A DNA stretch of 35,031 bases from positions 1 through 35,031 of the forward strand of contig CAMXOH010000006.1 of NCBI GenBank assembly GCA_947245485.1, read 5' to 3'. Positions 18,139-28,699 of the stretch are shown here, in pieces (within the stretch, counting starts at the first letter, position 1; every line of letters starts with the position of its first letter). Both the position numbers and the translations under genes were made by a program. Source of the stretch: an uncultured Clostridia bacterium (lineage in GTDB: Bacteria; Bacillota; Clostridia; Christensenellales; Borkfalkiaceae). The notes under the pieces are model-generated. The model made no database searches. It was not told the origin of the DNA and saw only the letters and a list, made by a program, of their open reading frames with translations.

Positions 18139-19473
18139 TTACTCTTTGTCGTGTTTTTTATTTTCATCCCGATTTTCGGTTTCATCGGTAACTGCAATTT
18201 GCAACTGCGCTTCCGTGAAGACGGGTACCGGCGCGGACGTTTGCACCGCCGTCTCCGATTTCTTTTTCCTGATCTTGGCAACGATAAATCCGACGATACA
18301 AGCAAGAATTAAACCAGCAACAAAACTTACCAAAATGGAAACAGTAATTCCCAATTCACCCGAAACAAGCAAGATATTTGAATTAGAATAACTCACAGAC
18401 GAGGCATTGGAATAAACGCAAGACGCCACTACGGTAAAATCTTCGGTAAATTTCCTGAGCCGCGTTTCAACTTCCGAAACGGATGAAGCGAACTGTTCGT
18501 TTGTCTTTTTACCCGTTATATAACGTTCCAAATCGGCTATTTTCTGTAATAAATTATTGATGATTCTGCGCTGTTCTATAATCTGTGGATTATCGAAAAT
18601 CGCGGTCGAATTGTTCTCTTTCAATAATTTCACAAAGTCGTTGTAAACAGCTTCTTCTACTTCGAGCTGTCTCTCATACTCGAATTTCTGGCTCTTGTAT
18701 TCTTCCAAAGCCTGTTCGCTCTTAATGTATCCGTTTTTAAGCGCTTCGTTTTTCAGCTGGGTTATTCTGTTATTCGAATTAAAAACGTCAATATCAGATT
18801 TGTAAGCGTCGAGCGTTCTGCCTCCGCTAACTACGAAACTTCCGCCGTAGGACGATATGAAAGAATCATAATAGGTTTTAAGATAATCCAACTGGCTTTG
18901 CAGATAATTCAACTGCGTATCGTACGTTACCGCTTCCGCCGCGGACGTGAGATACGTATCGTAATCTATGTCCATTGCGGCAAGATGTCTTGAAGGTATT
19001 TCCGTTACCGCAACCAAAAAACTGCGCGCGATTTCTTTTGATTTGAAATAATTCGCATCGGCTTTTAACGTGTAACTCGACTCAAATATCTCCGAACCCG
19101 TAGCCGTTTCCACCATCACGCGCGTTATCGAAATACCGCCGTTCTGAACCATTTCCGTAACGTCTATGTCTTTAAAACCTTCGTCCGAAGCCTTGATTTT
19201 TTCAAGGTTTGCAAAAGACACCATATCCGTAAAATGGAACCTCGTTCCGTCGGGATACGAATATGAAGTGGGCGAATCCGCGGAATTGGGAAGTTTGATG
19301 ACAAAAGTCGTTTCATAAGTCCTTCTGCTTTTATTCAAACCGTAATATATACCCAAAGTTCCCGCAAGAGTAATTGCGAAGGTTATTATCAATACAAGCC
19401 ACTTCTGTGAAAAAATCGCGCGGAAAATATCGCTTAAAGATATACCGCTCTCGTCTCTTTCGTTTTCTTCCAT
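18139..19473 (-). CDS. Wzz/YveK-like polysaccharide chain-length regulator
   Basis: N-terminal 'ISLSDIFRAIFSQKWLVLIITFAITLAGTLGIYYG' TM, coiled-coil middle, C-terminal TM 'GELGITVSILVSFVAGLILACIVGFIVA'; AAGGAAGG Shine-Dalgarno. Confidence 0.75.
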   Translation of the reverse strand: MEENERDESGISLSDIFRAIFSQKWLVLIITFAITLAGTLGIYYGLNKSRRTYETTFVIKLPNSADSPTSYSYPDGTRFHFTDMVSFANLEKIKASDEGFKDIDVTEMVQNGGISITRVMVETATGSEIFESSYTLKADANYFKSKEIARSFLVAVTEIPSRHLAAMDIDYDTYLTSAAEAVTYDTQLNYLQSQLDYLKTYYDSFISSYGGSFVVSGGRTLDAYKSDIDVFNSNNRITQLKNEALKNGYIKSEQALEEYKSQKFEYERQLEVEEAVYNDFVKLLKENNSTAIFDNPQIIEQRRIINNLLQKIADLERYITGKKTNEQFASSVSEVETRLRKFTEDFTVVASCVYSNASSVSYSNSNILLVSGELGITVSILVSFVAGLILACIVGFIVAKIRKKKSETAVQTSAPVPVFTEAQLQIAVTDETENRDENKKHDKE

Positions 19474-19646
19474 TTTCTTCCTTCCTTTTTAAACTATCTA
19501 CAATTCTACACAATAACGCATAATATGTCAATCGTTAATGGTAAAATTTTCATTCCCAATATTATTATGCTCGGATAATTACAGATTATTAATAAAATAT
19601 AAAACGCCTCTTATAGTTTAATTTTTAACTTTTTTGTATATGAACA

Positions 19647-19678
19647 GACAAAATTTTTAACATAATTTAAGGTATAAT
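19647..19678 (+). promoter_or_regulatory. Candidate spoIIE promoter: TATAAT -10 plus a possible weak Spo0A box at the -35 position
   Basis: TATAAT (19673-19678), 6 nt before ATG; GACAAAA (19647-19653) is the reverse complement of TTTTGTC, a partial match to the 0A-box consensus. Confidence 0.4.
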
Positions 19679-19684
19679 CTACTT

Positions 19685-21949
19685 ATGACTTTAAAACTCA
19701 ACGCAAAAACGTTTGTCCTGTACGGAGTTTACGCCGCAGGACTTGTATTTATGAATAAAGCAGTAGAAGGCGTTCCGCTGTCGGCAGGACTGTATTTTTC
19801 AATGCTCCTGTGCGGAACAAACCTTATTATAACGCCCGTACTTTACATACTTGCCACGATTATTAACCTGAATTTATACACAAGCCTACTAAGCCTTTTC
19901 GAAGCGGCGTTCCTCTGCCTCGTCACGCTCATTTACCGCCGCTCGGGAAGAAAAATTAAAATCGAAGCTGCGGCGTACATTGCCATAGCTCTCGCTCCTT
20001 ACATAGCTTTTTCAGATAATTTAAACGCGGAAATTCCTTTTTTGGACAACCAGTACGCAGTCAAAGGCGTCGCCGCGGTAGCCGTAATTATTTTTACCTA
20101 TTTTTGCTTTAAATCCGTGTATGCGGCAATTTACAGAATGCTCAGGTGCAAACTCCGCGAGGACGAACTTGTTTGTTGCGCGATAACTTTCACAGCGTTC
20201 GGCACGGGATTTTACAACGTTGCGGGAGAATTCATTTATACCGCGGCGGCGTTCGGCGCGCTTGTTTTTTGCGTAAGGCTTGCAAAAAATCCCGCGGCTA
20301 TTATCGCCGCTTTAATACTTGCCGTACCTCCCGCCGCCGTCACGCTTTCGCTCGAACCTCTTACCGTATACGTTATTATTTCCGCCGCCGCGCTGTTGTT
20401 TGCAAACGCGGGACGCATTGCGCCCTCCGCAGTCACGCTCGCGCTTACCGCAGGCTACTGCTATTTAAAAGGCTGTTTCGACTGCGCGGTAGTACTACTC
20501 GTTTTCCGCGCTCTGCTTCTCTTTTGCACTTGTTTGTTGCCCTCGGCAGCTTCCGACAGGTTTTTCACCGATTTAAAGAACGGCTTGCTTGTAAAGGAAG
20601 TTCTTTCAGATACAGCCGTTGAGCGCAGCCGCAGGAGAACTGGCGAAAAACTTTACAGAATTTCGGAAGTATTCCGCGAAATTGAATGCGCGTTCAACGC
20701 TATGGACGACGACGTTAACGAACGCGCTCTGCGCGAAAGAATGTTAGAAGAACTCAAAGAAAAATGCTGTAAAACTTGCGAGAACGCAAAAAAATGCGCA
20801 AAGACAAATGCGTACTCGGGGTTTAAAAAATTAATCGATTCGGGTTGTGCAAAAGGAAAAGTGAACCTAATCGATTTACCGTCGGAAATTACCGTCAACT
20901 GTTCGAGTCCCGCGGAAGTTCTATCCAAACTCAACGCATTGCTTGCCGAATACAGACGGTATATGACCGAGGCGGAAAACGCAAAAAGCGGGCGCGTTCT
21001 GCTTGCGGACCAGGCGCGCGGAGTTGCGGACGTTATGAAAAACTGCGCCGTGGAACTTTGCAAGACGCACGGAGAATATAAGGCGCTCGAAGAACAGCTC
21101 AAAAACGCCCTGTCCGCGCACGGTATCTCCTGTCCCGAACTCAACGTAAACGGAGACGATATGGAAATTTCCGCCGTTGTCTGCGGTAAAGTCAACGCAA
21201 AAGCAATGAACGAAATTATTTCCGACGCGGCGAAAAGAAAATACCTGTTGAAAGACAAACTCAACTACGACGGGGAAAAATGCTGTTACATTTTCGGCGC
21301 GCCGCCGAGACTCGACGCCGCGTTCGGCGTAGCCTACGCCATCAAAAGCGGCGAACGCGTTTCGGGCGATACGCATTCGGTAATAAAAATCAACGAACAC
21401 AGTTTTTTAATGGCGCTGTCCGACGGAATGGGAAGCGGCGAATACGCAAAAAAAGTTTCGTCTACCGCCATATCGCTTATCGAAGCCTTCTACCGCGCAG
21501 AAATGCCGGAAGGCACCGTACTTAAAACTATTAACAAACTTTTATCTTTCAACCGCGACGAGCGTTTCACCTGTATAGATATAGCCGCTGTCAACCTGAA
21601 TACGGGATTTGCAAACTTCGTAAAAATAGGCTCTCCCGCCGGAATAATAATGAGGGAAGGAGAAATCAAAGTACTCGAAAGCCAGAGCCTGCCGCTCGGA
21701 ATACTCGATAACCTTAAACCCACGGTCTGTTCCGAACAGCTTAAAGGCGGAGATATAGTAGTATTTATGAGCGACGGAATAACTTCTGCATTCCCCTCGG
21801 CTACGGAACTCTATGAATTTTTACAGGAATTGAAACCGCTTAACCCGCAAAACTTAGCGGATAAAATACTTGCGGGCGCAAAAGCGCGCGTTTCGGCGGT
21901 GAACGACGATATGACTGTTCTTTGCACGAGAATTTTCGATAAAAAATAA
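19685..21949 (+). CDS. spoIIE: Stage II sporulation protein E (SpoIIE), PP2C-type phosphatase
   Basis: ~10 N-terminal TM segments, then PP2C/SpoIIE domain 'ALSDGMGSGEYAKKVSSTAISLIEAFYRAEM', 'FTCIDIAAVNLNTGFANFVKIGSPAGII', 'VVFMSDGITSAF'. Confidence 0.92.
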   Translation: MTLKLNAKTFVLYGVYAAGLVFMNKAVEGVPLSAGLYFSMLLCGTNLIITPVLYILATIINLNLYTSLLSLFEAAFLCLVTLIYRRSGRKIKIEAAAYIAIALAPYIAFSDNLNAEIPFLDNQYAVKGVAAVAVIIFTYFCFKSVYAAIYRMLRCKLREDELVCCAITFTAFGTGFYNVAGEFIYTAAAFGALVFCVRLAKNPAAIIAALILAVPPAAVTLSLEPLTVYVIISAAALLFANAGRIAPSAVTLALTAGYCYLKGCFDCAVVLLVFRALLLFCTCLLPSAASDRFFTDLKNGLLVKEVLSDTAVERSRRRTGEKLYRISEVFREIECAFNAMDDDVNERALRERMLEELKEKCCKTCENAKKCAKTNAYSGFKKLIDSGCAKGKVNLIDLPSEITVNCSSPAEVLSKLNALLAEYRRYMTEAENAKSGRVLLADQARGVADVMKNCAVELCKTHGEYKALEEQLKNALSAHGISCPELNVNGDDMEISAVVCGKVNAKAMNEIISDAAKRKYLLKDKLNYDGEKCCYIFGAPPRLDAAFGVAYAIKSGERVSGDTHSVIKINEHSFLMALSDGMGSGEYAKKVSSTAISLIEAFYRAEMPEGTVLKTINKLLSFNRDERFTCIDIAAVNLNTGFANFVKIGSPAGIIMREGEIKVLESQSLPLGILDNLKPTVCSEQLKGGDIVVFMSDGITSAFPSATELYEFLQELKPLNPQNLADKILAGAKARVSAVNDDMTVLCTRIFDKK

Positions 21950-21962
21950 AAACCTACAAAAA

Positions 21963-22003
21963 AACACTGCGGAGAACAGGCAACGTTCTCCGCAGTGTTT
22001 TTT
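21963..22003. terminator. Bidirectional terminator between spoIIE and malQ
   Basis: AACACTGCGGAGAAC aggcaac GTTCTCCGCAGTGTT followed by TTTTT: perfect 15-bp stem. Confidence 0.9.
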
Positions 22004-23505
22004 TATCTCTTGAATTTTTCTATTAATTTTCTAAGAACCGCACAGTGCTTGCGCGAGGGAAGCTCCTCCATACGGAACTGCCAGTTGCCGGACGCCGTGG
22101 ACGGAATATTCATTCGCGCGGAAGTATCGAGAAGCATTACGTCCTGCACGGGCAGAATAGCGATTCTCGCCCTCGAAGCAAGCGTGCAGACGTTAACCGC
22201 CATCGCCGTGTCTTCTCTCGACGCAATAGGCAAAATTACGTTCACATACTTCAACGTTTCGCGGATTTGCTGTTTAAAGCGTTTGAAGTCGCTTGCGTCC
22301 ATTTCGTTTATAAAGCCGAGCGTGGTATCGTTATCGTGCGTGCCCGTATAAACAACCGCGTTCTTTTCTATATGTTCGGGAAGATAGGGATTTTCGGGAT
22401 TGCCGTCGAAAGCAAACTGCATAATCTTCATTCCGGGAAAACCCGTCCTTTCGCGCAGTCTTATAACTCCGTTATCCATAACGCCCAAATCTTCCGCAAT
22501 TATATCTATATTTCCGAGTCTTCGGCTTATCTCGCCGAAAAGTCTCATACCCGGTCCCTGCACCCATTCTCCCGTTTCAGCCGTATCGCTTCCTGCGGGA
22601 ATGGAATAATATCTGTCGAGTCCGCGGAAATGGTCTATTCTGATTATATCGTAAAGCGAGTGCGCCCACTGAATGCGCTTTACCCACCATTCGAAATTAT
22701 CGGCGGACATAGCTTCCCAATCATAGAGCGGATTGCCCCATAACTGTCCTTTTTTCGAGAAATAATCAGGGGGAACGCCCGCAACAAAAGTAGGTTTTAA
22801 TTCTCTGTCGAGTTGAAAAAGTTTGGGATTTGCCCATACGTCCGAAGAGTCGTAAGCCACGTAGAGCGGTAAATCGCCGATAATTTTTATACCGAGCGAA
22901 TTGGCATAATCTTTAAGCTGTTTCCACTGTTTAAAGAATATGAACTGTACGAACTGCCAGAACAGATAATCGCTTTTGTAAACCGAATGCTTGAATTCGA
23001 GCATCGCAAGTTTTTCGCGGTATTTGTATGCGTCGGGCAAGGTATCGAAACGTCCGCCGTAACGCGATTTAAGCGACATAAACAGCGCGTAGTCGTCGAA
23101 CATTCCGCTTTCCACGAAAGCGGTAAATTCCTTGTCCTTTACGTTGAAACGCGCGTATGCAAGGCGCAAAATATTAAAACGGGTTTCATAAAGCGCCGAA
23201 TAGTTCACTGCGCCCGAAGGCATTTCGGCAGATTTGAGTTCATCCTCGTCCAAAAGTCCCTTTTCGCGCAACGCTTTTAGGTCTATGTAATAGGGGTTGC
23301 CCGAATTACAGCACACCGACTGATAGGGACTGTCCCCGAAACCCGTCTGCACGAGCGGAAGAATCTGCCAATATTTTACGTGTGTTTTATTGAGAAGCCT
23401 AACGAAATCATACGCTTCGTCGCCGAGCGAACCTATGCCGTACTTGTTCGGAAGCGATGAAATATTGCAGAGAACGCCCGCGCCTCTTTCATATATTCCT
23501 ATCAT
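22003..23505 (-). CDS. malQ: 4-alpha-glucanotransferase
   Basis: GAGVLCNISSLPNKYGIGSLGDEAYDFV, YWQILPLVQTGFGDSPYQS, IRIDHFRGLDRYYSIPAGSDTAETGEWVQGPG, IIAEDLG, YTGTHDNDTTLGF. Confidence 0.96.
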   Translation of the reverse strand: MIGIYERGAGVLCNISSLPNKYGIGSLGDEAYDFVRLLNKTHVKYWQILPLVQTGFGDSPYQSVCCNSGNPYYIDLKALREKGLLDEDELKSAEMPSGAVNYSALYETRFNILRLAYARFNVKDKEFTAFVESGMFDDYALFMSLKSRYGGRFDTLPDAYKYREKLAMLEFKHSVYKSDYLFWQFVQFIFFKQWKQLKDYANSLGIKIIGDLPLYVAYDSSDVWANPKLFQLDRELKPTFVAGVPPDYFSKKGQLWGNPLYDWEAMSADNFEWWVKRIQWAHSLYDIIRIDHFRGLDRYYSIPAGSDTAETGEWVQGPGMRLFGEISRRLGNIDIIAEDLGVMDNGVIRLRERTGFPGMKIMQFAFDGNPENPYLPEHIEKNAVVYTGTHDNDTTLGFINEMDASDFKRFKQQIRETLKYVNVILPIASREDTAMAVNVCTLASRARIAILPVQDVMLLDTSARMNIPSTASGNWQFRMEELPSRKHCAVLRKLIEKFKR

Positions 23506-24677
23506 AACTTTTCAATCCTTTTTACGGCTTCGAGGGTAAGTTCGTAACTGCCGAACGCCGTAAGACGGAAGAAGCCTTCGCCGTTCGCGCCGAACCCGGC
23601 GCCGGGAGTTCCGACAACTTGCGCGTTGTTTAAAAGATAGTCGAAAAATTCCCAACTGCCCATACCGCCGGGGCACTTCAACCAGATATACGGCGAGTTC
23701 TTTCCGCCCGTATACCATATGCCGAGTTTATCCATACAGTCCGCAATGATTTTCGCGTTGCGCCTGTAATAATCGAGATTTGCGTTTATTTCCTTTTGTC
23801 CCTGTTCGGTGAACACCGCCGCCGCGGCTTTCTGCACGATATAGGGCACGCCGTTGAACTTGGTCGACTGACGCCTGTACCACAGTTTGTTCGCGTTCAG
23901 TCCGTCTGCTCCGAGCTGTTTGGGAATTACGGTATACCCGCAACGCGTACCAGTAAATCCCGCAATTTTGGAAAACGAACAGAACTCGATAGCGCACTCC
24001 CTCGCGCCCTCTATTTCGAATATCGAGCGCGCGAGATTTTTATCCGTGATAAAGCACTCGTAAGCGGCGTCGAACAGTATTACAGCTTTTTGCTTGTTAG
24101 CATAATCTACCCATTCTTTGAGTTGCGCTTTGGAGTAAGCCGCGCCCGTTGGATTGTTTGGGGAACATATGTAAATTATATCCGCTTTGACTTTACCGTC
24201 GGGCATAGGAAGAAAGCCGTTTTCTTCGTTTGCGCAGGCGTAAAGCACTTTTCTGCCCGCCATAGTGTTTGTATCTACGTATACGGGATAGACGGGGTCT
24301 GTTACAAGCACCGTATTGTCTTTGTCGAAAATATCGAGAATATTTCCGAGGTCGGACTTGGCGCCGTCGGAAACGAAAATTTCATCGAGAGCAAGTTCGA
24401 CGCCGTGCGAACGGTAATAATTTTGAATACTTTCCCTTAAAAAAGCGTAACCCTCGTACGGTCCGTATCCTTTGAAAGTTTCCTGAACGGACATATCGTC
24501 CGCGGCGGAGTGCAACGCGCTTATGACGGCGGGTGCAAGCGGCAACGTAACGTCGCCTATGCCGAGTTTGATTACCTTTTTGTCCGGATTGGCTTTAATG
24601 TAAGCCGAAGTACGTTCGGCAACCTCTGCGAACAGGTAGCTTTCGCTTATATCTTTGAAATGAGTATTCAGTTTCAT
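23502..24677 (-). CDS. dapL: LL-diaminopimelate aminotransferase
   Basis: SYLFAEVAERTSAYIKANPDKKVIKLGIGDVTLPL, EIFVSDGAKSDLGNILDIF, YICSPNNPTGAAYSK, SFSKIAGFTGTRCGYTVIP. AAGGAG Shine-Dalgarno. Confidence 0.95.
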   Translation of the reverse strand: MKLNTHFKDISESYLFAEVAERTSAYIKANPDKKVIKLGIGDVTLPLAPAVISALHSAADDMSVQETFKGYGPYEGYAFLRESIQNYYRSHGVELALDEIFVSDGAKSDLGNILDIFDKDNTVLVTDPVYPVYVDTNTMAGRKVLYACANEENGFLPMPDGKVKADIIYICSPNNPTGAAYSKAQLKEWVDYANKQKAVILFDAAYECFITDKNLARSIFEIEGARECAIEFCSFSKIAGFTGTRCGYTVIPKQLGADGLNANKLWYRRQSTKFNGVPYIVQKAAAAVFTEQGQKEINANLDYYRRNAKIIADCMDKLGIWYTGGKNSPYIWLKCPGGMGSWEFFDYLLNNAQVVGTPGAGFGANGEGFFRLTAFGSYELTLEAVKRIEKL

Positions 24678-24702
24678 TATTTACTCCTTAATGCGGAATA
24701 TT

Positions 24703-26331
<1,629 letters not shown>

Positions 26332-26397
26332 TTATAACACAACGGCGGGGCGAATGCAAGATTATGCGGATATATTTAAAAATATTTTTAAGCGCGA

Positions 26398-26427
26398 AAA
26401 AGCGCGCGGAAACCTCCGCGCGCTTTT
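26398..26427 (-). terminator. Hairpin terminator downstream of dapF
   Basis: AAAGCGCGCGGA aacc TCCGCGCGCTTT. Confidence 0.75.
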
Positions 26428-26432
26428 AAAAG

Positions 26433-27266
26433 TCAAATTTCTATTTCGCCCGTAAATACAAGCTCCGCGCCGCCCGTCATAAACACGCTTTCATCGGTAT
26501 ATACGATTTTTAAATCGCCCCCCAAAAGATGAACGGTTATCTCCTCGCCTTTTGCGCAGAAACCGTTTAAAACCGCCGCTACCGCTGCCGCGCAAGCGCC
26601 CGTGCCGCAAGCGTGCGTTTCGCCGCTTCCGCGCTCCCATACGCGCATTTTAAGTTCGTTTGCGCCCGTAACGCTAATAAATTCGGTGTTTACCCTGTCG
26701 GGGAATACTTTATGGTTTTCAAACTGCCTGCCGAGTTTTTCTATATCGAGCGAATCGGGTTCGCAGAACACTACGCAATGCGGGTTGCCCATCGAAACGA
26801 GAGTAACGCCGTAAGTTTTTCCGCCTACTTCGAGCGGGTAGTTCACCGCCGTAGTCTCGCCTATCAGCGACGGGATACTTTTGCAGTCGAGAACGGGCGC
26901 ACCCATATCGACTTTTACCGAACTAACCTTTCCGTCTTTACCGAGCGTAAATTCAAGTTTTTTTATTCCCGAAAGCGTCTCTACCGTGCAACTGTTTTTG
27001 CGTACGTAGCCTAAGTCATGCGCGAGCTTGCCGACGCAACGCACGCCGTTGCCGCACATTTTTCCTTCCGAACCGTCGGCGTTGAACATACGCATTCTGC
27101 AATCCGCCTTATCGGATTTGCAAAGCATAATTATGCCATCGCCGCCTATTCCCTTATGCCTGTCCGAGAGTTTTACGGAGAGTTTTTCGGGGTTTGCGAT
27201 TTCGCCGTCCATACAGTCGAAATAAATATAATCGTTACCTATACCGTGCATTTTATAAAATTTCAT
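26433..27266 (-). CDS. dapF: Diaminopimelate epimerase
   Basis: MKFYKMHGIGNDYIYFDC, MRMFNADGSEGKMCGNGVRCVGKL, ERGSGETHACGTGACAAAVAA. Start set at 27266 rather than the ORF-track start 27317. Confidence 0.95.
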   Translation of the reverse strand: MKFYKMHGIGNDYIYFDCMDGEIANPEKLSVKLSDRHKGIGGDGIIMLCKSDKADCRMRMFNADGSEGKMCGNGVRCVGKLAHDLGYVRKNSCTVETLSGIKKLEFTLGKDGKVSSVKVDMGAPVLDCKSIPSLIGETTAVNYPLEVGGKTYGVTLVSMGNPHCVVFCEPDSLDIEKLGRQFENHKVFPDRVNTEFISVTGANELKMRVWERGSGETHACGTGACAAAVAAVLNGFCAKGEEITVHLLGGDLKIVYTDESVFMTGGAELVFTGEIEI

Positions 27267-27301
27267 ACCGATATTATAATCTGTTTCGAAAGTATTTGCA
27301 A
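27264..27301 (-). promoter_or_regulatory. Candidate leaderless dapF promoter
   Basis: Minus strand TTGCAA (27301-27296) - 17 nt - TATAAT (27278-27273) - 6 nt - ATG (27266); no Shine-Dalgarno. Confidence 0.55.
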
Positions 27302-27310
27302 ACAAAAGCA

Positions 27311-27338
27311 TTGACAAATCGAAAAGCTATAATAAAAT
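27311..27338 (+). promoter_or_regulatory. Candidate promoter for the ECF sigma operon
   Basis: TTGACA (27311-27316) - 16 nt - TAAAAT (27333-27338). Confidence 0.45.
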
Positions 27339-27366
27339 AGAATTAAAAAAAACGCGCGGAACCGTT

Positions 27367-27909
27367 ATGTACGAAAATGACTGCGAAAAACTGAATAGAC
27401 TGATTATCGCCGTCGCCGACGGGTACGTCGACTGCCTTGACGGCATTTATGAAATCGCAGGCGGACGAATGCTCGCCGTTGCCGCAGGCATTGCGGGCAG
27501 GGAATATGCGGAAGACGTACTGCACGACAGCTTTATTAAAATCGCAAGGTTTGCGCATAAGTACAGGCGCGACAACCCGTACGGCTGGCTGATGAGATTA
27601 GTCAAAAATACCGCGCTCGATTTTGTGCGCTCGAGAAAGGCGCGCGCCGAAGTTTCGGACGAACTGTTTTTCAATCTCACTTCCCTCGATTACTCTCCCG
27701 AAAAGCGCGACGAGGCGCTCGAACTCGAACGGGCAATCGCACGGCTCGAACCCGATGAGAAAAAAGTTATTTACTGTAAATACTACCTCGATATGAGCGT
27801 GCGCGAAATCGCCGCCGCCAACAAGCAGAGCAAGTCCGCCGTACAGCGCGCCGTGGAAAGGGCGGAAAGAAAACTTAAAAACCTATTGGACGGCGGGACA
27901 AACGACTGA
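27367..27909 (+). CDS. ECF-family RNA polymerase sigma factor
   Basis: AEDVLHDSFIKIARFAHKYRRDNPYGWLMRLVKNTALDFVRSRK (region 2) and LEPDEKKVIYCKYYLDMSVREIAAANKQSKSAVQRAVERAERKLK (region 4). Confidence 0.9.
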   Translation: MYENDCEKLNRLIIAVADGYVDCLDGIYEIAGGRMLAVAAGIAGREYAEDVLHDSFIKIARFAHKYRRDNPYGWLMRLVKNTALDFVRSRKARAEVSDELFFNLTSLDYSPEKRDEALELERAIARLEPDEKKVIYCKYYLDMSVREIAAANKQSKSAVQRAVERAERKLKNLLDGGTND

Positions 27910-27933
27910 GAATATTCGTTATAAAGGTAAGAG

Positions 27934-28626
27934 ATGAAAGATAAAAAACTTGAAGAAAAATTCGGAGAGTATTTCAAGGGCGTGAATACTCCCGACAATA
28001 TAACGGACGACGCAAAGAAATACGCCGTCCGTAAAAGAGCGGTTCTGCCGAAAATCGTGAAGTTTGCTTCCGTTGCGGCAAGTTTCGTGCTGGTATTCAC
28101 CGCCGCGCTGATTATTATTTTGCGGGGCGGAATAACGCCGCCCGAAAAAGGCGGCGACTCCGCCGTTCCCCCTCCCGCGCTTGTAACTTACGGCAACGGC
28201 GAACTCGAATACCGCGAAGCGAACGCGTACGCGGCAAGCGATTTAGAACTTTCGCTCTATTTTATCCGCAATTTGGCGGTTGCTTCAAACGCGGGCGTAA
28301 ACGAAATGACGGCGGGTTACGGCGCGGACGGACTTGCGCTCGTTAAAGCCGACGCCTGTCTGTTCAACGGACTTTTAAGGCACGATACTAAAATCTTCGT
28401 TGAATTTACCGAAGAGAACACCGTTCACGAAGAGCTCGAAGATTACAGGCACGGCGTAGTATACGAATACCGCGGCGTAACGTACCGCTTGACGCGCACG
28501 ATTGCGGAGAACGGCGAACCCGAACAAAAGCTATACTTTTTATATCAAGGCGTCAAATATTATTTCAACGTAACTTCCGCCGACGAGTATGCCCATTTGA
28601 GATATTTGGAAATGATTGTAAAATAA
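27934..28626 (+). CDS. Single-TM membrane protein, putative anti-sigma factor
   Basis: Directly downstream of the ECF sigma gene; cytoplasmic N-terminus, TM 'FASVAASFVLVFTAALIIIL', extracytoplasmic ~160-aa domain. Confidence 0.6.
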   Translation: MKDKKLEEKFGEYFKGVNTPDNITDDAKKYAVRKRAVLPKIVKFASVAASFVLVFTAALIIILRGGITPPEKGGDSAVPPPALVTYGNGELEYREANAYAASDLELSLYFIRNLAVASNAGVNEMTAGYGADGLALVKADACLFNGLLRHDTKIFVEFTEENTVHEELEDYRHGVVYEYRGVTYRLTRTIAENGEPEQKLYFLYQGVKYYFNVTSADEYAHLRYLEMIVK

Positions 28627-28699
28627 TTTTCAAACAAGCGGGACAAATACAGTTTTAATTTCGTTTTAATATCAAATAACGAATTAAACGAGGTGAAGT

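Noticed and set aside
20653-21264. 203-aa minus-strand ORF inside spoIIE
   Set aside because: Ser/Ala/Phe-rich antisense shadow of a confident SpoIIE coding region.
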